From NCBI RefSeq assembly GCF_023522835.1, contig NZ_JALCZU010000008.1, positions 62,001-126,000 on the forward strand: a stretch of DNA of 64,000 bases. Direction: 5' to 3'. Positions within the stretch are counted from its first letter, which is position 1. The number at the start of each line of letters is the position of its first letter. This document shows, in pieces, positions 51,955 through 59,840 of this stretch. The notes under the pieces were generated by a model, which did not search any database, was not told the origin of the DNA, and worked only from the letters and a program-made list of their open reading frames with translations. The stretch is from Oceanobacillus saliphilus (lineage in GTDB: Bacteria; Bacillota; Bacilli; Bacillales; Amphibacillaceae). The position numbers and the translations under genes are program-made.

Positions 51955-52896
51955 ATGACGGATACAATACGCGTGATTCCTATAGAATGTAAATTTGGAA
52001 AAACTTCTGCCTATGCTTACTACATTGATGCACCCGAGCCCGCGCTTATCGATACTGGTATTCACTCATCTGCAGAAGATGCAATCGAACCAGTCTTAAA
52101 AGAATACGGCATCCAAATTGAAGATATGAAGTGGATTCTCCTCACTCACGGACATGTAGATCATCTTGGTGGTGCAAGAGCCGTATGGGAGAAAACAGGG
52201 AGAAAGGCAAAAGTCGTCATCCCTAAAAAAGAAGCAGAGCTGCTTCGGAACAAGAATAAGCATCTCGATGATTATGACCAGCTACAAGGGAAATATGTAG
52301 ATGCATCCTATCAGGAAATGCATAAAAACATACTAATGAATGATATTGGTGAAGGGATTGAGCCTGCAGATGAAGTGAGTGATGGAGATACTATATCTTT
52401 AGGAGGAGATGTCAGTTTGACTGTGGTTGAAACAGCTGGACACTCGGCAGGGATGGTATCATTTATCCTGAATGGACTTGAATGGGCCTTTGCAGCAGAT
52501 GCTGTACAGATGTATGGTGGAGCACAAGGGGGATTTCCAACGATTGAACAACCAGCACTTTATCGTAAAAGTCTAAACCGCCTTTTTGAAGAGATTAAAC
52601 CGAAACGGTTATTTTTAGGACATCATTTTCTCGATAATAACGGAAATGCATCTCAAGCTCAATTGGACGGTGAAGAAGTAGTGAAAGCATTGAAACTCAG
52701 TCTTGATATGGATAAAAAATTAGCTGCTGTTTTCAAACGTCACTTATATGAAGGAAAAATAGAGGACAGAGAAGGCACATATGGACGATTTACATCCATT
52801 GCAGAAGAACTAGAGTATAAAGGAAACCCGAATCATTTACCTTGTGCATTCTTTGTAACGATGAATGGTTATGAGGAAGAATATATAGGTTTCTAG
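51955..52896 (+). CDS. Metallo-beta-lactamase-fold hydrolase
   Basis: The 313-residue MBL protein has 'LLTHGHVDHLGG' (HxHxDH), 'VETAGHSAGMVSFI' and 'FAADAVQMYGG' at the metal site and a C-terminal helical domain. It probably hydrolyses a thioester or lactone in the same pathway. ATG 51955 follows ATAGGAGG; a longer frame from 51922 overlaps no gene but lacks a site. It lies between the CocE-like hydrolase and the CoA-transferase genes in one co-directional run. Confidence 0.9.
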   Translation: MTDTIRVIPIECKFGKTSAYAYYIDAPEPALIDTGIHSSAEDAIEPVLKEYGIQIEDMKWILLTHGHVDHLGGARAVWEKTGRKAKVVIPKKEAELLRNKNKHLDDYDQLQGKYVDASYQEMHKNILMNDIGEGIEPADEVSDGDTISLGGDVSLTVVETAGHSAGMVSFILNGLEWAFAADAVQMYGGAQGGFPTIEQPALYRKSLNRLFEEIKPKRLFLGHHFLDNNGNASQAQLDGEEVVKALKLSLDMDKKLAAVFKRHLYEGKIEDREGTYGRFTSIAEELEYKGNPNHLPCAFFVTMNGYEEEYIGF

Positions 52897-52921
52897 ATTA
52901 AATGAAAGGAGGAAGTCTAGA

Positions 52922-53617
52922 ATGATAGATAAAAAATTTAACCTTGCAGAGCAGGCTGTTGCTGATATCCAGGATGGAGCGACATTGCTTGTAGGAGGCT
53001 TCGGTGGAAGCGGATTGCCTTCAAATCTTATCGCCGCACTTACTGAGCAGGGAGCCAAAAATCTAACTGTCGTATCCAATAATATCGGTGCTGTAAGTGA
53101 TGGAGTAGCAGCACTGATCAGTAATAACCAAGTAAGTAAAATCATGTGTTCCTTCCCGGTTGGACCACACGCCGATGATCTTATTCAGCGTCTGGAAAAT
53201 GGAAAAATTGAACTTGAGATTGTCCCACAAGGCACACTAGCAGAGCGTATTCGTGCAGGTGGAGCGGGTATCCCAGCTTTTTATACACCAACTGGAGTAC
53301 ACACGGAACTTGGAGAAGGAAAGGAAGTCCGCGTATTCAATAATCGCGAATATTTACTAGAAGAGGCAATTGTTGGTGACTATGCTTTCGTTAAAGCTGA
53401 TACTGCTGACCGTTGGGGAAACCTTGTTTACCGAAAAACGCAGCGGAACTTTAACCCTGTAATGGCAACTGCTGCTAAAACCACGATTGCAGAAGTGAAT
53501 CGAATAGTTGAGGTGGGTGAGCTTGACCCAGAAGAAATTATAACGCAAAGTGTTTACGTACATCGCCTGGTTTTACTTGATGGGGTTAGGGAAGGGAGGG
53601 TGTTAATCAATGAGTAA
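52922..53617 (+). CDS. 3-oxoacid CoA-transferase subunit A
   Basis: The 231-residue family I CoA-transferase alpha subunit has the CoA-binding motif 'VGGFGGSGLPSNLIAAL' and 'GIPAFYTPTGVHTELGEGKEVR'. With subunit B it transfers CoA from succinyl-CoA or acetyl-CoA to a carboxylic acid such as 3-oxoadipate, acetoacetate or a pathway acid. AAAGGAGG precedes the ATG. Its end overlaps the subunit B gene by 8 bases. Confidence 0.95.
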   Translation: MIDKKFNLAEQAVADIQDGATLLVGGFGGSGLPSNLIAALTEQGAKNLTVVSNNIGAVSDGVAALISNNQVSKIMCSFPVGPHADDLIQRLENGKIELEIVPQGTLAERIRAGGAGIPAFYTPTGVHTELGEGKEVRVFNNREYLLEEAIVGDYAFVKADTADRWGNLVYRKTQRNFNPVMATAAKTTIAEVNRIVEVGELDPEEIITQSVYVHRLVLLDGVREGRVLINE

Positions 53618-54308
53618 ACAGCAAGAGAAGTCAATAGGCTGGACAATGCCTGTATTAGCTGCTCATGTAGCTAATGATTTGGAAGATGGATGGTGCGTGA
53701 ATCTTGGTATCGGATTGCCGACGCTAGTGGCTGACTTCATTCCAGAGGGAAAGGAAATCATTCTTCACAGTGAAAATGGCTTACTTGGACTAGGTCCGAA
53801 ACCAGCACCAGGCGAAGAAGACATGGATCTTGTGAACGCAGGGAAAGAACCAATTACCCTTGAACCGGGTGGCAGTTATTTCTCACAGTCGGAATCATTT
53901 GCGATGATTCGTGGTGGACATCTGGATGCAGCAGTACTTGGTGCCTTCCAAGTATCTCAGTATGGAGATCTTGCAAGCTGGAAGCTCCCTGATAAGCTGT
54001 TGGGCAGAGTTGGCGGAGCAATGGATCTAACCGTTGGCAGCAAACGAGTTTATCTTTTCATGAAGCATTGTACAAAAACTGGTGAGGCAAAGATTGTAGA
54101 AAAATGTGAATACCCGCTGACAGCTAAGCATTGTGTAGACCGAATTTATACCGATCTTGCCATTGTAGATGTTACCCAAAATGGCCTGGTCGTTCGCCAA
54201 TTAGCTCCTGGTGTAACATTTGATTATGTCCAGGAACGGACAGCAGCACCTCTGAAAAAAGGTGAAGCCGTTACTTCTGAAATAGAAAGTACAGGTGTTC
54301 AAACATGA
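53610..54308 (+). CDS. 3-oxoacid CoA-transferase subunit B
   Basis: The 232-residue beta subunit has the catalytic Glu55 in 'LHSENGLLGLGP', 'NLGIGLPTLVADF' and the 'GGHLDAAVLGAFQVS' glycine region. GGGAGGG lies in the end of subunit A. It carries the covalent glutamyl-CoA intermediate. Its stop overlaps the GntR regulator start as ATGA, which shows that regulator and enzymes share one transcript. Confidence 0.95.
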   Translation: MSKQQEKSIGWTMPVLAAHVANDLEDGWCVNLGIGLPTLVADFIPEGKEIILHSENGLLGLGPKPAPGEEDMDLVNAGKEPITLEPGGSYFSQSESFAMIRGGHLDAAVLGAFQVSQYGDLASWKLPDKLLGRVGGAMDLTVGSKRVYLFMKHCTKTGEAKIVEKCEYPLTAKHCVDRIYTDLAIVDVTQNGLVVRQLAPGVTFDYVQERTAAPLKKGEAVTSEIESTGVQT

Positions 54309-55060
54309 GTAAGCAAGTAAAGAGCCGAACAATTGATCGAAATTCCCCAATCCCGCTTTATAGACAGATTAAGGAAATTTTAATCGATGAACTGAAAGCT
54401 GGGGAAATAGATCCAAGCAGACCATTCAGTACCGAGCATGAACTGGTTGAACGTTTCCGAGTCAGCCGAGCTCCCATTCGTCAAGCATTAAGAGAGCTGG
54501 AAAATGAAGGTTATGTTTATCGGGAAAGAGCAAAAGGGACATTCCCTGTAAAAAGTCTTCCAGTCCGGCCTCCAGGTCTTGAACTGGGTGGACTGCTCAA
54601 ATATTTACGCGAACAGGGAATGGAATCAGAATCTATCGTTCTTGAAATAGAGAAAATTCAGCCTGTTGAGGGGCTAAGGAAACTATTGGAGCTAAAAGAT
54701 GATGAAAGGGTTCTAAAAGTATCCCGTCTCATTTTGTACGAGGATATCCCGCTTATATGGACTCAAACCTATATTCATGTGCCAAAAGATTATAATCCGG
54801 ATATAGAGGAACTGGAAGATGGTGCCAGTGTTTTCGTTACGCTTGAGCGTGATGCAGATATATCTGTAACTCAAGGAGAACATCAAATTTGGGCAACTGG
54901 TGCAAAAGAAGAAGAGGCACGTACATTAAGTGTAGAAGTTGGTGATCCGATTCTCGTAATGGAAACGAAATTATTTAATAAAAATGGCACTTTAATTGGT
55001 TGGAGAAGGGCTGTTCACAAGGGCGATGACTACAAATATTCTCTTACTGTGAGTCGATAG
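54305..55060 (+). CDS. GntR-family (HutC/UTRA) transcriptional regulator
   Basis: The 251-residue regulator has an N-terminal GntR winged helix ('PLYRQIKEILIDEL', 'FSTEHELVERFRVSRAPIRQALRELENEGYVYRE', about residues 15-80 in pieces) and a C-terminal UTRA effector domain (about 95-235). It starts 4 bases inside the CoA-transferase gene. It probably controls this island: a TTGGT-like site lies in the promoter at 46285 and a TTTATTTTGGT inverted repeat lies just downstream, before the monooxygenase gene. Confidence 0.93.
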   Translation: MSKQVKSRTIDRNSPIPLYRQIKEILIDELKAGEIDPSRPFSTEHELVERFRVSRAPIRQALRELENEGYVYRERAKGTFPVKSLPVRPPGLELGGLLKYLREQGMESESIVLEIEKIQPVEGLRKLLELKDDERVLKVSRLILYEDIPLIWTQTYIHVPKDYNPDIEELEDGASVFVTLERDADISVTQGEHQIWATGAKEEEARTLSVEVGDPILVMETKLFNKNGTLIGWRRAVHKGDDYKYSLTVSR

Positions 55061-55078
55061 CAATATGAAATTAATTCA

Positions 55079-55285
55079 ATGGTAGGAAATGATAACTGGG
55101 TATACGTGGAGCAGCTAGTTGTAAACATACATTTTATTATGAAACGGCTGCGTATGACAGACTCTTTAGATGAAACGGACAGGGAGTTTGTCTTCCACCA
55201 TTATCGATCAACTCGATATATTTGTAAACGCTTACCAAAGCAATTACAACAGATTATGAAGGAAGTAACTTTTTCCATCGATTAA
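55079..55285 (+). CDS. Possible small hypothetical protein
   Basis: A 68-codon frame follows the GntR gene. It lacks a ribosome site and no domain is recognised, although 'SLDETDREFVFHHYRSTRYI' reads like protein. It may be a real small gene or chance. Confidence 0.3.
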   Translation: MVGNDNWVYVEQLVVNIHFIMKRLRMTDSLDETDREFVFHHYRSTRYICKRLPKQLQQIMKEVTFSID

Positions 55286-55336
55286 AGACTGAATATTGTT
55301 AATAACAGAATATTAACTTCTGTTTGAAATACTTTA

Positions 55337-55373
55337 TTTATTTTGGTTGATAGAATACGTGGACCAAAATAAA
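55337..55373. promoter_or_regulatory. Perfect 11-bp inverted repeat before the monooxygenase gene
   Basis: TTTATTTTGGT (55337-55347) and ACCAAAATAAA (55363-55373) are exact inverted repeats 15 bases apart, 27 bases before the start codon. The position and the TTGGT/ACCAA core suggest an operator for the adjacent GntR regulator. As RNA it could also form a hairpin. Confidence 0.55.
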
Positions 55374-55399
55374 CACAAAAAACATAAGGAGGGAATTTT

Positions 55400-56524
55400 A
55401 TGAGGTTACAAGGAAAAGCGAATTCAAGTTTAACTGTTGCTATTATTGGTGGAGGGTTCGGTGGAGCAGCTGCGGCAGTAGCTTTGCAAAGTGTAGGAAT
55501 TAAAGCAGATCTTTATGAGCAGGCAACATCAATTAAAGAGGTCGGTGCTGGAATTGGTATGCGTCCTCCGACTTGTCGTTACTTTAAGCAATGGGGTATT
55601 TACGATGCAATTATGAACAAGACCACTGAAAGTTACTACATGGAAATCCTGAAAGCCAATGGGGATGTAATTATTCGAGAACAGTGGCCGCTATTAACGG
55701 ATGATGAAAATGAAAGATGGTCAAGATTAATCCATCGTGCAGACTTTATTGAAACGTTCATGGATCATATTCCGGCAGAGAATGTTCATTTAGGTTACAA
55801 AGCGGTAAAAATCATTGAACATGATGATCTGGTAGAGGTGCATTTTGAAAATGGCCAAAAAGTAGAAGTGGACTTAGTAGTTGGAGCAGACGGAATTCGC
55901 TCAAATATTCGTAAGGAGTTTATTAGTGACTGTGAGCCAGTTCCTGCAAAAGCACACGCTTATCGAGCAGTAGTAGACGGCATGGATAAGTACGGTTTTG
56001 CAACAGATGAAACATTTAGAGTATATGTTGATGGAGATGTGATGGTCTATTTATTGCCACTTCCGCATAGAAATCAGATTTCCTTCGATGTTACAGTCAA
56101 ATCAGAGGATACCTCTTGGAGACCAGATATAACAAACGAAGAGATCTTAGACCTAGTAAAAAACTTTGAGCCTAGGGTTAGAAAGATAGCAGAATCATTA
56201 ACAATTGAAGATTATACATGTCGATCCCTATTTGATATCGAACCACTTGAGAACTGGAGCACAAACCGTATTACATTGCTTGGAGATGCAGCACATGCGA
56301 TGCTTCACCATCAAGGTTCAGGTGCAAATATGGCAATTCAAGATGCAGGAGCACTTGCTGAAGCTTTAAGAGATTCTGATTCCATTATGGAAGCATTACA
56401 AAAATATCAAGCAGAAAGAAAACCAATCACCGATGTTTATCAGCGCCTATCTCGACAAGAGCCAACACAGGAGTCACAAACAGCATTCCCTGAAAAGGCA
56501 ACATTTGAGAAAGTCGCAGAATAG
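55400..56524 (+). CDS. FAD-dependent monooxygenase (aromatic hydroxylase type)
   Basis: The 374-residue class A flavin monooxygenase has the dinucleotide motif 'IIGGGFGGAAAAVAL' (about residues 14-28), the DG motif 'VVGADGIRSNIR' and the GD motif 'LLGDAAHAMLHHQGSGANMAIQDAG'. It resembles salicylate and 6-hydroxynicotinate hydroxylases and uses NAD(P)H and O2 to hydroxylate a ring or similar substrate. AAGGAGGG precedes the ATG. It starts a second transcript in the island, behind the inverted repeat at 55337-55373. Confidence 0.92.
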   Translation: MRLQGKANSSLTVAIIGGGFGGAAAAVALQSVGIKADLYEQATSIKEVGAGIGMRPPTCRYFKQWGIYDAIMNKTTESYYMEILKANGDVIIREQWPLLTDDENERWSRLIHRADFIETFMDHIPAENVHLGYKAVKIIEHDDLVEVHFENGQKVEVDLVVGADGIRSNIRKEFISDCEPVPAKAHAYRAVVDGMDKYGFATDETFRVYVDGDVMVYLLPLPHRNQISFDVTVKSEDTSWRPDITNEEILDLVKNFEPRVRKIAESLTIEDYTCRSLFDIEPLENWSTNRITLLGDAAHAMLHHQGSGANMAIQDAGALAEALRDSDSIMEALQKYQAERKPITDVYQRLSRQEPTQESQTAFPEKATFEKVAE

Positions 56525-56605
56525 TCATAATGAAGTTTCTTCAGACCAGAAGAAGTTCCATGTAATATAAATATGTACTTATTGCAATAAGGAGGATTCC
56601 AATAA

Positions 56606-57538
56606 ATGGCACTACATCCAGATTTAAAAAAGTTTTTCGAATCACTTCCAGAGTCAGACCCTAATCAGAAACTCATTCCTGAAGAACAGCGGAAATTCAT
56701 GAATGCGCCAGTAATGCCCTTAGAAAAGCGTGTACAGGTTCATGAGGTGGAAGACAGATTGGTTCCGACTGCAGAGGGGAATGTACCGATTCGGATCTAT
56801 ACACCGGTGAAAAAGGATGTTTATCCGATTCTACTATACTTCCATGGTGGAGCTTTCTTCTCTGGCAATCTAGAAAGTCATGATGAAATTGTTCGTCCAA
56901 TTACGATAGAGTCCGGATATAAAGTAATCGCAGTCGATTTTCGCCTAGCTCCAGAGCACCCATATCCTGCAGCACTAGAGGATTGCTACAATGTTGCGAA
57001 ATGGGTGTCGGAGAATCACAAGGAATTAGATTGGGATGGCGAGAATCTTGCCGTTGCCGGGGACAGCTCTGGCGGTAACATAGCAGCAGCTGTTTCACTG
57101 CTCGCTCGCCAGAAAAAGGAATTTCCACTTACAAAGCAGGTGCTTTTCTATCCATCTCTTGATTTGGATTTCGGCGATATTAGTCGTTATCCATCACTAT
57201 CAGAAAACAGAAAGGGCTATGGTTTAGAAACAGATGCACTTCCAGCATTTAATTCGTTTTATTTATCTGGAGGAGCTGATCCAAGAGACCCACTGCTTTC
57301 ACCAATTTTTGAAGAGAACCTGGAAAACCTTCCCGTAGCACTTGTAATTACGGCAGAGCATGATCCTCTACGCGACGAAGGGGAGCTATACGCTGAAAAA
57401 CTTAAGAAAGCAGGCATCAGAGTGGAGAAGAAACGATATGATGGTGTGGTGCACGGTTTCTTAGCAAAATGGACGCATCTCGAAGAATATGCAGGTGTTT
57501 ATGAACTCACAGGGAATTTTCTAAAGAAAGATCTGTAA
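56606..57538 (+). CDS. HSL-family alpha/beta hydrolase (carboxylesterase)
   Basis: The 310-residue esterase has the oxyanion motif 'FHGGAFFSG', nucleophile Ser154 in 'GDSSGGN', Asp253 in 'EHDPLRD' and His283 in 'VHGFL', a complete triad of the hormone-sensitive-lipase family. It would hydrolyse a small ester. AAGGAGG lies before the ATG, 81 bases after the monooxygenase. Together the two suggest an aromatic or cyclic ester substrate. Confidence 0.94.
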   Translation: MALHPDLKKFFESLPESDPNQKLIPEEQRKFMNAPVMPLEKRVQVHEVEDRLVPTAEGNVPIRIYTPVKKDVYPILLYFHGGAFFSGNLESHDEIVRPITIESGYKVIAVDFRLAPEHPYPAALEDCYNVAKWVSENHKELDWDGENLAVAGDSSGGNIAAAVSLLARQKKEFPLTKQVLFYPSLDLDFGDISRYPSLSENRKGYGLETDALPAFNSFYLSGGADPRDPLLSPIFEENLENLPVALVITAEHDPLRDEGELYAEKLKKAGIRVEKKRYDGVVHGFLAKWTHLEEYAGVYELTGNFLKKDL

Positions 57539-58027
57539 GCTTGGATAGTAATGTTTTATAAAAAATCTATAGGACAGTAATAGATTTATAGAATTCACAT
57601 TCAACTTGAATATACAACTAGAATAATATGGCGGCTTATTATATAAGTGGAAAATGCCGCGGCAAGACTGTCGAGAGCCTCGACAGTCTATTTAACTAGC
57701 AAATTTGAATATAATTTAAGTTCAATTTAGGAGGAAGGAAATTTAATTGAGATCATGAATAGAATCAGTAAATGTACTGTAAAAACATATAATTTTGAAA
57801 TTTATTATCTGAATATTACTAAATTAATCAACAGTTATACTATTCATCTGACATTAACTCATTTTAAATTAAAAACGGGCGTGGAATTGATAACAGAAGT
57901 ATTAAGGGATCGACGTTATGAAAGGAAAGTCATTATAGCATAATCAGGAAATGATGAAATAAATTAAGTCCCATTGCAAGAAGATTAAATTGGTAAAAAA
58001 TAAAACAAAGAGAGATGGGTGTTTTAG
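57539..58027. other. Intergenic region with a strong hairpin
   Basis: The hairpin at 57665-57689 ends the esterase transcript. A strong AGGAGGAAGG at 57729-57738 precedes only an unconvincing 62-codon frame (57755-57943), which may be a relic. The MFS ribosome site closes the region. Confidence 0.5.
57665..57689 (+). terminator. Hairpin after the esterase gene
   Basis: AGACTGTCGAG (57665-57675) and CTCGACAGTCT (57679-57689) form a perfect 11-bp stem with a 3-base loop. The following ATTTAA is a poor T-run, so termination is uncertain. Confidence 0.6.
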
Positions 58028-59272
58028 ATGGAAAAAAAGAAATTTTGGAGTTATGAAAATAAGGTTGTAACATTATTTTTCTTTTCAATCGGATTTGTAT
58101 TTTTTGATAGGCTAGCGATAAACTTCTTAATCCCATTCATGCAAGATGACTTTGGTTTAACAAACGCTCAAATTGGTATGCTTGCCTCTGCATTAGCACT
58201 TACATGGGCTATCGCTGGACCACTAGGAGGATATCTTTCTGATAAAGCTAAAAGTAAAAAAGCTGTACTAGCAATATTTATCTTGGCATTCTCATTGATT
58301 TCTTTAATGCATGGCCTGGCTGCAACATTTGGTATGTTGATTCTATTACGTATGTTGATGGGTCTTGCTGAGGGTCCGGTTATCCCAATCACACAGTCGG
58401 TCTTAGTGGCAGAGTCATCTAAATCTCGTCGTGCTTTCAATATGGGACTAACAATGAACACAGGAAATGCGATATTTGGAAGCATATTAGCACCACTAGT
58501 TATCGTTGCTTTGGCAAGTGCTTTTGGGTGGCGGACCGCCTTCTACTTAACGATTGTTCCAGGGGTAATTCTGGCTTACTTTATTTTGAAAGTAATGAGA
58601 AACCCCAAAATCGAGCCAGAACAAACGGGAACTACTGAGGATCCGGATATAAAGCTAAGTTTTAAACAAATTATAGGAAATCGAAATATAATCCTTTCTA
58701 TCTTTATCTTTAGCTTTTTCATGATATATCTGATTGCATTTCAAGTGTTTACACCTGTTTTCCTCGTTAATGTCAAAAACTTCTCTGAAGGTGCAATGAG
58801 TATCGTGTTCGCTTCATTTGGTTTAGGTATGGCGCTTTTTGGTTTTATCGTTCCAGCCATATCTGATCGGATTGGGCGCAAACCAACTACGATTTTCTTT
58901 AGTTTGTTTTCAGTTTTTACACCATTAACTATTCTATTTGTCAATAACATTGTTTTAATGTCGATTCTCGTATTTATATTTGCAGCTGGTATGGGGGCGG
59001 GTGGCCTTGCAATGACAACACTGCCTGCAGAAGCAGTTCCGATTCAATATGCCGGAATAGCTGTAGGTTTGACGATAGGAATTGGAGAAATCTTTGGCGG
59101 GCTTTTAAATCCAATATTGAGTGGAATGGCCGCCGATGCTTGGGGATTACCAGCTCCATTAATAATCAGCTCAATTGCGGCACTGTTTTCCTTTGCTTTC
59201 TCGTTCTTTATTAAAGAAACAGCGCCTGCAAAAATGAAAGCTGCATCAGATGATATTGTGAAGCCGGCATAA
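58028..59272 (+). CDS. MFS transporter
   Basis: The 414-residue protein has 12 predicted transmembrane segments and major facilitator motifs: 'GGYLSDKAKSKKA' (loop 2-3), 'RMLMGLAEGPVIP' and 'ISDRIGRKPTT' (loop 8-9). It resembles anion:cation symporters for organic acids. As the last gene of the catabolic island it most likely imports the substrate. GAGATGGGTG precedes the ATG. Confidence 0.93.
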   Translation: MEKKKFWSYENKVVTLFFFSIGFVFFDRLAINFLIPFMQDDFGLTNAQIGMLASALALTWAIAGPLGGYLSDKAKSKKAVLAIFILAFSLISLMHGLAATFGMLILLRMLMGLAEGPVIPITQSVLVAESSKSRRAFNMGLTMNTGNAIFGSILAPLVIVALASAFGWRTAFYLTIVPGVILAYFILKVMRNPKIEPEQTGTTEDPDIKLSFKQIIGNRNIILSIFIFSFFMIYLIAFQVFTPVFLVNVKNFSEGAMSIVFASFGLGMALFGFIVPAISDRIGRKPTTIFFSLFSVFTPLTILFVNNIVLMSILVFIFAAGMGAGGLAMTTLPAEAVPIQYAGIAVGLTIGIGEIFGGLLNPILSGMAADAWGLPAPLIISSIAALFSFAFSFFIKETAPAKMKAASDDIVKPA

Positions 59273-59840
59273 TATAGCTGTAAAAGTAATCGTTTTCGGA
59301 CCAACCTAAAAGATAGTAATCAAACTGTACAGAGGGAAACAGTTTATTATTTTTCCTGTTTTCCTTTGTTATAACAATATAATCTTATTTTATAATTTTC
59401 ATAAGCTTAGCATGAGCGAGCATTAAAATAATTAATATGATAAAGAAGAAGTCAACAAATCATAGAAATGTTTAAGACACGAAATAGTAACATAAAACTC
59501 AATTCAATGCCTGTCCCCCAGCGCCTTAATCCTGTTAAGCGCTGGGGGACAGAACTTTTTTCAGGCTGAGCCAGTTTCAAAATATGAATGGAGAATCTAT
59601 TCATTCCCTTAATTAGAGATTGGACTTTTTAAAACTGGTATATTCTTATAATTATAAAATCTACTTTCCGAATGTAACTCTTATAATAAAACACCGCGGT
59701 CACAAATGACTTATGGATGTATTATTGTTAAAATAATGAGATAGATACTAATATTTAAATCTCGGTCTCGTTTCTTTTTGCCTGTATACTTAAGAAGAAG
59801 CTAGAAATCTATTATACTAAAACCGATATAAGGAGGATAT
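59273..59840. other. Intergenic region with REP-like terminator
   Basis: Apart from the palindrome at 59511-59559 no gene or named feature is recognised in these 568 AT-rich bases. AAGGAGG before the UPF0182 gene is at 59831-59837. Confidence 0.5.
59511..59559 (+). terminator. REP-like palindrome that can act as terminator
   Basis: CTGTCCCCCAGCGCCTTAA (59511-59529) pairs with TTAAGCGCTGGGGGACAG (59535-59552) with one bulged C. AACTTTTTT follows. The GGGGGACAG ends resemble the other GGGACAG repeats of this window. Confidence 0.75.

Noticed and set aside
57755-57943. 62-codon frame after a strong AGGAGGAAGG
   Set aside because: The ribosome site is about 17 bases from the ATG, composition is not protein-like, and a TTG closer to the site runs into a stop at once.
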